The translations under genes were made by a program, and so were the position numbers. Under the pieces are notes generated by a model, which saw only the letters and a program-made list of their open reading frames with translations, did not search any database and was not told where the DNA came from. From Monodelphis domestica (taxonomy: Eukaryota > Chordata > Mammalia > Didelphimorphia > Didelphidae), in NCBI RefSeq assembly GCF_027887165.1, contig NC_077229.1:206276753-206340752 (forward strand): a stretch of DNA of 64,000 bases. Reading direction: 5' to 3'. How positions within the stretch are numbered: position 1 is the stretch's first letter; every line of letters begins with the position of its first letter. Shown in pieces: positions 1-10,029 of this stretch.

Positions 1-37
1 ATAACTTGTCTTCTGTGCCACACTCTCCCTTCCTTTA

Positions 38-475
38 ACTGAATCAACAAGCATTTATTAAGTGACTTCTTCATGTCAGGCTGTCAGGCTCTAGGCTAAG
101 AGCTGGGTATAAAAACAGAAAGGAAAAACAGACCCTGCCCTCAAAGAACTTATATATTAATGGAGAAGGCAATAGGAAAATGTATGCATCTATGCATAAT
201 AATTAAAAGTAATACAATGTAGTTTTTTAGGAAGCATTCACTAGTAGCTAGGGATGGAGCTGGAAAGCTGCAAGTGGAAGGTGGCTCAAATTAAGTCTTA
301 AAGTAAACCAGGTATTCCAAGAGTCAGAGGTTGAAATAACATTCCAGTACAAGGAGCTGCCAGGCAAAGGAATATCATTTGGGATGAACAGCAAGTAGGC
401 CAGTATGACTAAATCAGTGTGGCTCAGGAGAATAGAGTATAAGAGGATTGGAATGGTAGGAAGGATGTGAAGTTT
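38..475 (-). repeat. L2 LINE, 3' part, antisense
   Basis: Read on the + strand this begins with the reverse complement of the L2 3' end (a 'tcaacaagcatttattaag' type start, then text resembling 'gctgggtataaaaacag' and 'ctgccctcaaagaactta'). It continues into the antisense of the end of the L2 reverse-transcriptase ORF. It is strongly diverged, with no usable frame. The block resumes at 722 after a SINE insertion, although that segment restarts from a 3' end of its own and may be a second copy. Confidence 0.65.
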
Positions 476-493
476 TTTTTGTTATTGTTGTTG

Positions 494-665
494 TTTTTTA
501 ACCTTTACCTTCTGTCTTAGAATCCAAGGCTGAAGAGTGATTAGGGCTGAGCAACTGATTTGCCCAGGGTCAGACAATCAGGAAGCATCTGAATTCAGAT
601 TTGAACCCAGGAACTCCTGTCTCCAAGTGTGGCTCTTTCTCTACGAAACCATTGACCTGCCCCTC
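494..665 (-). repeat. CORE-SINE (MAR1/MON1-like), antisense
   Basis: A T-rich start is followed by 'acctttaccttctgtcttag', a central 'tttgcccagggtcagaca' and 'tttgaacccaggaactcctg'. These are hallmarks of the antisense strand of the marsupial tRNA-derived CORE-SINE seen repeatedly in this window. It lies between two antisense L2 segments. The subfamily name is uncertain. Confidence 0.75.
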
Positions 666-721
666 AGGAAGAGTCTTAAGTGCCAAAAAAGGAATTTATA
701 TATGATCCTAGAGGTAACTGG

Positions 722-1262
722 TTCCAGTCAGTCAACAAGCATGTAAAAAGGACTTACTATATGATAGGCATGTATTCTAAATACTGAGGATACAAAAGAA
801 GGCAAAAATGCAGCACCTGACTTCCAGAGCTCATATTCAATGGAGGAACCATATAAATAACTTGATCCATACAAGATGTATACAGGATAGCTAGAAGGTA
901 ATATGAGAAGGAAAGGTACTAGAAAAGATGGGAAGATCTGGAAAAGCCTCTTTCAAGATGAGACAAGCTGAACCTTGAAGAAAACTTAGGAAAACAAGAG
1001 ATAGATGTAAGGTGGCAGAACATTGCAGGAATGAAAGACAGTCCATGCAAATGCACAGGAAAGTGGAGATGCTGTGTTAAAGGAACCGCAAGTAAGTCAA
1101 TGTACTACTTGGATCTTAGAATCCTCTGATGGAAACAGAGTATAAGAAGACTAGAGAGGTACAAAGGGTCCATGTTATAAAGAACTTTAAATGCTTGACT
1201 TAGGAGTTTATCTTTGATCCTGCAGAGCAATAGGGAACAATTGGAGTTTATTGAGCCCAGAT
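722..1262 (-). repeat. L2 LINE, antisense
   Basis: The segment starts again with an L2 3' end in antisense (cagtcaacaagc..., 'ggatacaaaagaaggcaaaa') and runs about 540 bp through 'ggcagaacattgcaggaatg' and 'ttatctttgatcctgcagag', which match the antisense L2 ORF2 region. It is old and frame-broken. Confidence 0.65.
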
Positions 1263-1287
1263 TATAAGAATTCCTGGTTGAGGAAAG

Positions 1288-1425
1288 TAGATGGCTAATT
1301 GGATAGTCAGGTCTGGAGAAGGAGATCCTGGGTCCAAATCTGGCTTCAGATACTTCCTAGCTGTGTGACCCTGAACAAGTCCCTTAATTCCCTGCTACTC
1401 TTTTGCCTTAGAATAGATACCTTTT
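1288..1425 (+). repeat. CORE-SINE, sense
   Basis: The sense order is visible: 'tggcttcagatacttcctag', then 'ctgtgtgaccctgaacaagt', then 'cttttgccttagaatagata'. This is the forward orientation of the SINE that appears reversed at 494. Confidence 0.65.
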
Positions 1426-2665
1426 TAAAATGTAATTTTATTATTTCAATTACACATAGAAACAATTTTTGATAATTGTTTTCTGACATTCTGTGATTCA
1501 GATGCTTTCTCTCCCTCCTCAATTCAGTAAATAGTCTGATTTAGGTTATATCAGTGTTTTCCATATTCCCCATGTTGTGACTGAAGACATATATCATATA
1601 TACAATAAAAAAAATACTCATGAAGGAAATAAAGTGAAAGTTGGATTCCAACAGTTCCTTCTTTGGCTATAAATAGTGGTCTTTTTGTTGTTGTTGTTTT
1701 GTTTTTAATCATGAGTCCCTTGGAGTTATCTTGGAATATTGTTTTGCTGATAAGCTTAGTCCTTTACAGTTGATCATTGTACAATATTTCTATTACTGCA
1801 TACACTGTTCTGATTCTGCTTACTTCACTTTTACAGTTTATATGTTTTTCTGGGTTTTTCTGAATTCATCCCGTTGATCATTTCTTATGGCACAATAGTT
1901 TTCCATTACCACCATATACCACAGTTTATTTAGCTATACCCCAAGCAATGGAAATCGCCTCAGTTTCCAATTCTTTGCCACTACAAAAAGAACTGCTAAA
2001 AATATTTTTGTGCAGGTAGGTCCTTTCCTCTTATCTCTGATCTCTTTGGGATACAGACCCACTAGTGGTATTACTGGGTCAAAGTATATGCATAGTTTTA
2101 TGATCCATCAGGCCTGGCTTCTTATGGCTCTCCAGAAGGGTTGTATTAGTTCATCATTCTATCAACAATGCATTAGTGTCTTAATTTTCCACATCTCTTC
2201 CAACATTTATCATTTTCCATTTTCGTCATATCAGCCACTCTGATACATGTGAATCCTGAAGTATCCTGAAGTTGTTTTAATTTGTATTTCTCAGATCAAG
2301 AGTGATTTGGAACATTTCCTCATGTAACTATAGTTTTATTTTCTTTGAGAACTATCTGTTCATATTTTTTGAGCATTTATCAATTGGGGAATGCTTTGCA
2401 GTCATAAATTTGGCTCAGTTTCTTTATATATTTGATAATGAGGCCTTTGGCAGAGATACTTGCTATAAAATTCTTTTCTCTATTGTTTATTTTCTAATCT
2501 TGGTTGCATTGGTTTTGTTTATATAGACATCTTTTAATTTAACATAATCAAAAGTTGTCATTTCATTTTTTCTAATGTTCTCTATGTCTTGTTTCATCAT
2601 CATAAATTTTTCCCTTATCCATAAGTCTGATAGGTAAACTTTTCCATGTTCCTCTAAATTTGTTT
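1426..2665 (-). repeat. Old L1 3' fragment, antisense
   Basis: About 1.2 kb parallels the younger L1 at 43.7-44.8 kb in the same order and orientation: 3'UTR-like T-rich start, 'gcacaatagttttccattac', 'ctctttgggatacagaccca', 'ctccagaagggttgtattag', 'atttatcaattggggaatg'. It is therefore the C-terminal end of L1 ORF2 plus 3'UTR on the minus strand. Open frames on the + strand here (2010-2243, 2302-2526) are antisense shadows. Many substitutions relative to the younger copy suggest an old insertion. Confidence 0.75.
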
Positions 2666-2725
2666 GGAACCAATACTTAGTATTGATTCTAAGACAGAAG
2701 ATAAGGGCTAAAAAATAAAAAAGAA
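2666..2725 (+). repeat. SINE fragment, 3' end with A-rich tail
   Basis: 'gaaccaatacttagtattga', then 'ttctaagacagaagataagg' and an A-rich end, match the sense 3' part of the MAR1/MON1-like SINE. The body is missing. Confidence 0.55.
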
Positions 2726-2989
2726 TCCCTGGTTATCACTATAGACAGCTCTCTCTGAACAAAGCAAGATCAAGTGAGTGGCTTGGCACTCTTAGAGGTG
2801 GCTTGTAGTCACTTATTCCCTTCATAGTCAGATTATACTAAGACTAAAAACACAATAAATTCTACAGCACTTTAGACAAAAATTGTTTATATAGAACCAG
2901 TAAAATGTCATTATAGGATTTAGAGTCAGAAGGGACCTTGGAAATCATTAGTCTATCACCCAGTGACACTGGACTCCTGGATGTTCCAC

Positions 2990-3310
2990 AAACAAGACCC
3001 TCCATCCATGGGCTCTGGGCATTTTCTCTGGCTAGTCTCCATGTCTGGAATGCTTTGCTTCATTTCTACCTACTGGTTTCTCTTAAAACTCAATTAAAAT
3101 CCTATTGTCTAAAGGAGGCCTTTTCCAACCTCTCTTAATTTTAGTGTCTTCCCTTTCATTTATTTCTTATATGTTCTGTATATGGCTTGTTCAATACATA
3201 TTTGCTCATTGTCTCCCCTATTAAAATGGTGAGCCCCTACAGGGCAGGGACTGTCTTTTGACCTTTTGTGTAACCCCAGGATTTCTTAGTAAATATTTAT
3301 TAATTATACA
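2990..3310 (+). repeat. L2 LINE 3' end, sense
   Basis: 'gtctggaatgctttgcttca', then 'tgagcccctacagggcaggg' and a degenerate 'gtaaatatttattaat' tail match the sense L2 3' region, which normally ends with a 'gcctagcacatagtaggtgc'-type tail. Preceding DNA at about 2915-2960 resembles a short MIR-type stretch. Confidence 0.65.
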
Positions 3311-4009
3311 TGGATAAGGAAACAGTGGAACAATTATACAGGTAGTCATAGAATCAAGACTTAAACATTAGACTTATGGTCACAGATCCAATGCTTTACT
3401 AGTTATGAGGCTGGATTATCCTAAAACTTCATGAGATTTCTCTTTCTGGATATTACAAATGAAAAAGTAGACAGCAGCTACCTGTCTAGAGAGTCTTCGA
3501 TGTAATTATTACTGAAAATAAATGGATAGACTGAAATAAAGATTCTCTCAGTCCTCTGATTTAATGATCTAATTATAATATTAAGGGTGCCAAGGCAAAG
3601 AAGAAAATTCAGGATTAAACAAGTTAATTCAGACTCATACAAAGCTAGGAAATTTGGGATTATTTTAGGCTTCCATTAGTGTATGTAAAAAACAAGTTAA
3701 AATTATTTGAAAGTACCTGACATTTTTTTTAAGGCCTTTCACACAAGAGTGCCATCTTATATTTTAAAAGTACTATTACTGCCTTAGATTGCTGCACTTG
3801 ATTATCTCCATATTGTTGTTTCTTGAATTATATTATTAAGATAGTTGGGCTGTTTAAAATTCTTCCCTAACTTTTTTTTTCAGCATGTCAACTTCTGAGT
3901 AGTGCTAGTAAGGAATAATTGGACTACTCTATGGGTTATCATGTTTATTTTTCCTCTAAATTACCTAGTGGTACATGTTAAATGTTTATGTGTACATGGC
4001 ACCAAGATT
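3311..4009. other. No feature seen
   Basis: This is AT-rich, apparently non-coding DNA. I recognise no gene, and no repeat with confidence. Confidence 0.5.
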
Positions 4010-4140
4010 ATAAGATTTAGTAGGAAAAGACCTTGGTCCAATCCCTATCATTTCACAGATGTGGAAACAAAGACTCAAAGAGGTGAAATTTCTGGAACCT
4101 AGGTCTTCAGACTCCAAATCCAATGTACTCTGCAAGGTTA
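4010..4140. repeat. MIR-type SINE remnant
   Basis: It has the pattern 'aggaaaagaccttggtccaa', 'tttcacagatgtggaaacaa', 'gaacctaggtcttcagactc', matching the antisense of the MIR/MIR3-type mammalian SINE core. Confidence 0.55.
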
Positions 4141-4184
4141 TAGGGAAAGGAAGAAGATACACAAAGGAGTAAATGTTTTTCTTT

Positions 4185-4735
4185 ATTCATCAGTTTGATC
4201 ATATCATTCCCCTGACCAGAAGTTCATAATAACTTTCAGTTGTTCCTCCTAATCAAGTCTTTTTATTTGCTTATTGAAGAAGCTGGTGTTTGAAATTCTG
4301 TCAATATGTGCCTTCTCCATGACTTACTAGTTTTATAATCCATTACCCACTAGCTTGGATTTTCTACTCTTGCCAGCAAAACCTATGCACAGAATTCACT
4401 TGCTCCCACCTGACTTAGCACATGCCATTTCTCTTGCCTAGAATGCTGTGCCTATCTGCCAAATCAGATTCCCTCCTTCAAAATAGCCTCCCCTTTGAAG
4501 TTTTCTCAGAGCACTTAGGTGACTCAACCATAGAAGAAACCTTGTAACACTCAGACTATGTAGTGCATAAATTGCTATTCATATTTTTAATATTTTTTTG
4601 CATTTTTATCATATTTCCCTCATTCAGTTGGAAACTTCCTAAGAGCAAAGATTGACTTCTCTTGTTTTTATACCCTCCATAGTCCTTAGCATGGTGTCCA
4701 GTACTTGAGGAGGCTCAATGTTAATTGTAGGTCTT
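4185..4735 (+). repeat. L2 LINE 3' end, sense
   Basis: The sense L2 C-terminal and 3'UTR region is recognisable by 'cttgcctagaatgctgtgcc', 'ttccctccttcaaaatagcc', 'ggaaacttcctaagagcaaa' and an end near 'agtccttagcatggtgtcca'. It is old and not translatable. Confidence 0.65.
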
Positions 4736-4944
4736 GAGATACTTTAAAAAAAAAAACCAAAAAACAACATTAAGTTATCATTGCTGTTGACAGTGCTTAG
4801 TGAAAACAATTCTTCTAAAAATACATACAGGTTTTGCTGACCCTAAAATTTAGCAAGGGCAAATCTTAGGGGAAAAATAGAGTAGAAACTCAATTTAAAA
4901 CTGGTGTCACAGTTTAAAAGGCCACCTCTAGGTAAAGGCTAAAT

Positions 4945-5060
4945 CAGGAGACATAGAATCAGAATCAGAGATTTTGAGTGGGAAAGAACCTTAGAGGCTA
5001 TCCAGGCCAACTCCAGAATTTTATAGATGAGGAGCTGAGGCCCAGATGATTTGACCTTCA
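4945..5060. repeat. MIR-type SINE remnant
   Basis: 'gggaaagaaccttagaggct', 'ccaggccaactccagaattt' and 'gatgaggagctgaggcccag' are typical of the mammalian MIR3-like repeat. Confidence 0.6.
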
Positions 5061-5499
5061 GTATAACTCAATCAATAGTAAGTATTTAAAATATTTTACA
5101 GTTATGTTTTATTGTATTCAGAGAAACATTCTTAAAGTTTAATCTTTCATATTGTAAAATTGTCTCCACAGAGAAATGATAGATAACTACAAAGTAAGTT
5201 GTGAAAAAACAAACCAAACTTTAGAGAATATATATTTAAATATTCATATTTGGGGACAGAGATGGAACATATTTGTGATTTAGTATCTCTTTCCTGTGTC
5301 TAAAAAACCCCAACAAACTCCTCTAATCCACGTATACTATAACATTGGGGAATTTAAATCTATTTTTCGATATTTAGCTAACAGAGGCAATACTAATGTT
5401 CCCTTTCTGCTGCTTCTGAAGAGTTTCTTTACCCATTACCCACCTGTTTTCCTCGGAATGAAAGCACATCAATTAATAAATATATGTGCAGCATTCAGG

Positions 5500-6100
5500 G
5501 ACAGAGCTGAAGTTATACAATGTAGGCGGTGCGATAGATAGCATCAAAGTCCCAGGCAAGGGCCAGAAAAGGGGGGCAAGCAGAGGCTGCGGAGGGAAAG
5601 AAGCACCTCCCCTTTGCATTTCCTCTCCCGGCCACTTTCAAGCTACGAGGCTTTTAGTTTCTGCATTTGTTGTTTTTAAAATTAAGAGTTAAACCCCGGA
5701 AGCTTTGCCTATGACTTTTGAATTGCACTTTAGGTAAGTTTTTTTTCTTTACTTTTTCTGACGTTTTGTTTTCAAAAAGCTGTAGCCTAGGGAAGTTAGC
5801 ATGTGTATTGAAGGTTTTGTCAGTGAGTTGCGGAGAGGAGGAGGGGATTAAGCTTATGAACGGGAAAACCCAGAGCCGGGGGAAGGAGGAGGGGACACGG
5901 CGTGTGTGACCCGCCAGCGGCAGCGAGCTGGAACCTCCGGGATCTCCGTGTCAGCAGCAGTACAATCCCCAGCTCCGCACCTTGGGCTGAGAGTGTCTGA
6001 GCTGGAGGGGCCGCTGCAGGGGAAATACGTGCCTCCTTTTTTACTTTAAACTCTGAGAACCTTATTTTGGGCGGCGAGTAGGAGGAGGGTTTAAAAGGAT
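5500..6100. promoter_or_regulatory. Secondary CpG-rich patch upstream of HIVEP1
   Basis: This is a local rise in GC and CpG within AT-rich DNA, including gtaggcggtgcg, cacggcgtgtgtgacccgcc, agcggcagcgagctgg and gggcggcgag, about 2.5 kb before the main island. Inside it a perfect splice-donor consensus TAG|GTAAGT follows position 5733. A 'tttaaaagg' element closes it at about 6091. It may be an alternative HIVEP1 first exon/promoter, an upstream transcript's promoter or an enhancer. No protein frame of recognisable type is present. Confidence 0.4.
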
Positions 6101-8195
6101 GCAATTTAGGAAGAGAAAGATGGGGTCATGCCTGGAATTGGGGTGTTGAAGGCTGGTCTATTCTGTTTCACTTTCCTTTAGGAAAGTAAATTATACTGAC
6201 TATAACAACTTCATTTATAGCCTTCCCAGGCCTCCCCGCCTCTTCCTCCATCCTTACCCCCCGGGGATTTTGATTACTTTGCTTTTTGGGATGGTGAATA
6301 TACTAACTGGTTCTTTATTAGGGGTGGGGTGGCATGAATTGTATGCACAGAACAACCATTCTCCCCCCTTCCCTGCCCCCCAATATTGTATCTCTTTCCC
6401 CTGGTGAAATGTCGTTAAGGAGGCCAACCGCACCTTCCCTTTCAGTCACTTAATGACAAATTAAGAAAATTTCCATGTATGGTCTGTATGTTGTAAAGTT
6501 TGAGGAATATGTTTGGCTTGTTTTGTGGGGGGAAAAATGCACATTCATTTAGTTGAATTTTCTTGCTTTCAGATTATTGGAAAAAATGTGAAAGTTTTTT
6601 TTTTTACATGAAAGTACACCTGAGAGGAAAGACATATTTCAAATAGATATTAAATCTACTATATAATAGAAAAAAATAAATTGTGTATTATCTCGAATTC
6701 TGTGCTGCTCCAAGGAAATTGTACTTATAACAAAGTCTGATAGACTTAAATGTTAATCTTAATGTAACTCAAAATTGCAAATTTGAATCACTTAATGAGT
6801 TGAAATTTTCATAGGAATTCGAAATAATTCCCAGACTAGCCCTTTGGAAGGCATATAACCAGTGTGTCTGATGGCTATCGTTATTTTTCCCTTATGTATT
6901 TAAAATGTGTTGTGACATAAAGAAGAATCAATGTTAACATGAGGATTTTTATATTTTCGTATTTGGTTTATTGTAAATTTTGTTTTCAAAACTAAAAGGT
7001 ATACTTTTTGGAACTTAAAGATTAATTTTGGTAGTTGTGTGCCTTTGTTACTGTATCCTACTAAACTCCATTTTGTTTCATTAAAAAGATGGATTCACAC
7101 GTGTGTGGATGAGATAGTAATAATTGTGGTTTCAAGAGACAAATATTACAAGGAAACACTTCAGTTAGTAGTTTGTATCATTTTTAATTTGTATAATTAT
7201 TGAAATGAGCTTTGGCTTTTACCTACTTTTAAATTCTTGTTTTAAAAATAGATGTTTCTCTTCCCCTTATGCATTGTTATTTATGTAATGTTTTTGTTTC
7301 TTGTGCTTTGTGCTACTTTTTTGGGCTCGAGCAGTTTTAAGTTAAGAATAAAACTCTGCCCTGTGAAAATTGCAGGGAACAAAACTGTTCGAGATGGCAT
7401 ATTTTAGTAAGTAGTGGGTGCCCTAACTCTTTTCATTTGGCTAATCTTGGATTTACTTTCTTAGACCAAATAAGAAGCCTCATCCAACTCTTTGGTACCT
7501 CAGGCTGCACCCTTTTTCCTCCTTAAATTTGTGGTGGCTGTAGATTCCAAACCTTTCCATCCATCAATCGCCACTATCCCTGCTTCTTTGTATAATTGTG
7601 AAGCTTACTCAGAATCTTTGAAAATGATCCCGAGGAGCTCCCTCGATTGTTCACTTGAGCTTTATTTATATGCAGCTCAGTGTTCTACCATCTACAATCT
7701 TGCACTGCTTGTTTTTTCCTTTACAATTTTTATATTTCTCTCAATCCTGAACTGAGGTCAAACCTTGACTTAAGTTATTTTCTTCCGCCTTCTTTTCCCT
7801 CCTCCCCTCGATTTATTACCCAGCCTTGCTTTGGCCCCTAGAGGGGAGTTGTGACAGAGCAGCAGGCAGGTAGGGGTTAATCCCTCCTCAAGCTTCAGCA
7901 CTGGGAACTACCAGCCAGCGCTGGAAGCGGGCCTCAGGAATAACCTTGGCTTTCCTCCCTTTTAATAGGAACATCCGCCACCACCAAAACTGTGGTTTCA
8001 TGGTTAATAATAATTCCCCTTCGTCCTTTTCACCCTCATCTCCAGATTTTTTTAAAAGTTGTTTTTCAAAGTTAATGAGTTTCAAGTTTCACAATGACTT
8101 TTCCCTTCCCTCTCCACTAAACTGAGGAAACCCCCTTGGGGTACCCTCTACTCCCCCAATCCCCTCCCCCAGCCGCTCAGCTCTACCCTTCAGCT
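6101..8195. other. Repeat-poor upstream DNA
   Basis: Roughly 2 kb lack the SINE/LINE signatures that fill the rest of the window, running from AT-rich text into C/T-rich promoter-flanking sequence. Such repeat-poor DNA next to a developmental-type promoter is a fair place for conserved regulatory sequence, but nothing specific was identified. Confidence 0.45.
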
Positions 8196-8270
8196 CCAGC
8201 CCACTCCCTCCCCCACTCTTTATCCCCTCCCTCATTCAACCCGGGAAGGAGGCGGGGCCGGGAGACCCCA

Positions 8271-8278
8271 TGACGTCA
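8271..8278. promoter_or_regulatory. Perfect CRE palindrome
   Basis: TGACGTCA, the full CREB/ATF consensus, sits at the upstream edge of the CpG island next to GC-rich sequence (ggcggggccggg). The motif is directly seen. Its use in controlling HIVEP1 is inferred. Confidence 0.7.
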
Positions 8279-8783
8279 CTGACCCAGCCCACATCCTGCA
8301 ATAGAAAGTAAAAAGACCTGGCAGCCTGTACTGTCCCCGCCCCTTTCCCCTGAACCAACTGCCCTCAAACCCGCGCGACCCCTTCGGCCCTTCCCCCGTA
8401 GCAGCCGTCACCTCGTGACTTCACTCTGCCCAACCTTCTTCCCTTCCCCGTAGTCCCCCGGGACCGCTGGGGTCGCCAGGCGAACTCCCTTTCCCTTTTC
8501 CCCTTCCCCCATCTCTTACTCTCGCAGCGTCCCTAGCCTCTCCCCATCTCCTCCCCCAGCTGAACTACGTGTTCATAGCCAGCGAGGAGAGCCACCGCCT
8601 CCTTCCGCCCCCCCCCACCGGCCCCAAAGAGGAGAGGGGGAGGCGCGGCTTCCGGATTCCCGCGGAGGGGAGGGGAAGGAGGGGAGAGACCCTGTCCTCA
8701 AGGTCCCCCCGCCCCTTCTCTGTGATGGGGTGCGGCTTCCTGGTTTCAGCATCCTCCTTCTTCCCAGTACTAGACTCTCCGGG

Positions 8784-8790
8784 TATAAAA
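8784..8790 (+). promoter_or_regulatory. TATA-like element
   Basis: TATAAAA occurs in 'gggtataaaaccc' within the island. CpG-island promoters usually do not depend on TATA, so this may be incidental. It could define a start site near 8815-8820. Confidence 0.3.
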
Positions 8791-8884
8791 CCCTCTCCAA
8801 AAGATACCGATTACCCGCAGGGATTCCAGCCCGGACTCTCTGGGAGGGAGACTCCACTTCCCCCCTCCACCCCTCATGTGACCC

Positions 8885-9020
8885 CGCCCCCAGGGAAATG
8901 TTAGCCAATCGCCGCGCCCCCTCCTGCCCCTGGGGGAACCCCTGCCCGGGCGCCCCGCCCCCGCTCGGCCCCGCCCCGCCGCGGGAAAGCCTCTGGACCT
9001 TTCCCCGCCCCCGCCCCCGC
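8885..9020 (+). promoter_or_regulatory. CCAAT box with clustered GC boxes
   Basis: A CCAAT pentamer at 8905-8909 (ttagccaatcgccgcg) is surrounded by repeated CCCCGCCC/CCGCCCC Sp/KLF-type boxes. This NF-Y plus Sp1 arrangement is typical of TATA-less CpG-island promoters and is the most promoter-like stretch in the island. Confidence 0.55.
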
Positions 9021-9622
9021 GGGGCTGGCTGGGGGAGCCGGCTCTCCTCCTCCAGCCTCTTAGGACGTTTATCATGTCCTCCCCGCCTCTGTGGAGAGAG
9101 GAGGTAACCTTTTTCCTTGGAGAGTTCGCCTGCTCCGCCCCCATTCTCCCAGGTCCCCCTACTGCCTCACTATCCTCTGGGGGTGTGTATGTGGGAGAGA
9201 AGCTGTCCCTAGCCGCGTCTAGGCTTCCCTAGGGGAAAGCAGATCGCGCTCTTCCTAGGCAGTCCTCCCCTTCCCCCCCGGAGCCGCGTCCGCCCGTGGG
9301 TCCTTGGATCACTTCCTGTGCAGCCTGTCCCTCTAGGGTGGACAGCACCCTCTCCTCTACCCTGGTGCCTAGGTCAATCCTCTCCCAGGGCATCCCATCC
9401 TATCACCTGCCCAGGTCCCTGCTACAATTCTGTTTACTGTTAAGAGAAAAATGTGACGCGCAGTCCCCCTCCCCGGTCCTGCCCTCCTCCAGTCCCCTCC
9501 TCCCCCCCCCCCTTCGCCGGCCTCGCTCCCTCTGTTTAATATTTCTGTGCAGGGTTGTTTTAGTGTCAGTCACCGGCGCTGACGGTGGTTGCTGCTTGGG
9601 AGGCGGCGGCGGTGCCCGAGGA

Positions 9623-9654
9623 GGGGGAGAGAAAAGGGGAGGGGGAGGGGGAGG
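9623..9654 (+). other. G-quadruplex-prone tract
   Basis: Four runs of four or five G (9623-9627, 9636-9639, 9641-9645, 9647-9651) lie within about 30 bp, the last two separated by a single A. This satisfies the usual G4 pattern on the + strand, near the probable transcription start. Confidence 0.6.
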
Positions 9655-9714
9655 TCATGTTTGTATTTGAGGTTGTCAAGTGAAGGAGGGATCCCAGGCA
9701 CCGCCGTTGTCGCT

Positions 9715-9899
9715 GCCGCCGCCGCCGCCGCCGCCGCGCAGCGCAGGGGTCGTGGTGATTCCGAGCTACTGCTGCTGTTGCGGCAGCTCCTGCTGCCTCA
9801 GCCTTCCCCAGCGGCGGCGGCGGCGGCGGCGGCGGCCGCCATCAGCAGCTCCAGTACCGCGACCCCGGCCAGGGCCGGCTTCGGCGGCGGCGGCGGCGG
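9715..9899. repeat. HIVEP1: CCG/CGG triplet repeats in 5'UTR
   Basis: There are three tracts: (GCC)7 at 9715-9735, (CGG)8 at 9812-9835 and (CGG)6 at 9882-9899. The first is reverse-complementary to the other two, so a transcript through here could fold into a long GC-only stem. Such tracts are common in 5'UTRs of CpG-island genes and tend to vary in length. Confidence 0.8.
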
Positions 9900-10029
9900 T
9901 GGGGGCTCCGCAGCTGCAGGTTTGAAGTGGGTTCCGCCGCGGCAGTAACGCTGCAGCTAGCCAGGGAGGAGGCGGAGCGAGGGGCGAGGCGAGGGAGGAC
10001 CCGCAGATAACGCGATCCTCAGGCTGGAG

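Larger units (their letters stand above)
9600..10029 (+). other. HIVEP1: Predicted 5'UTR exon 1 of HIVEP1 (start unknown)
   Basis: The downstream coding exon begins at an acceptor (13094), so a non-coding first exon must lie upstream. The best candidate ends at ctggag|gtgagg (last exon base 10029), in the centre of the CpG island. Alternative donors are gacaag|gtaaaa after about 10214 and ctgcag|gtttga after about 9919. The 5' boundary is a placeholder; transcription may start anywhere from about 9000 to 9700. The exon would carry CCG/CGG repeats. A 119-codon frame (9589-9948) rich in Ala, Leu and Gly is composition-driven and is not proposed as protein. Confidence 0.4.

Noticed and set aside
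8569-9144. Overlapping open frames of 111-125 codons on both strands
   Set aside because: They lie in the CpG island, where GC richness removes stop codons. They overlap on both strands, are low-complexity and resemble no protein.
9589-9948. 119-codon frame rich in Ala, Leu, Ser and Gly runs
   Set aside because: The runs come directly from CCG/CGG and CTG repeats in the presumed 5'UTR. No known HIVEP1 product starts here.
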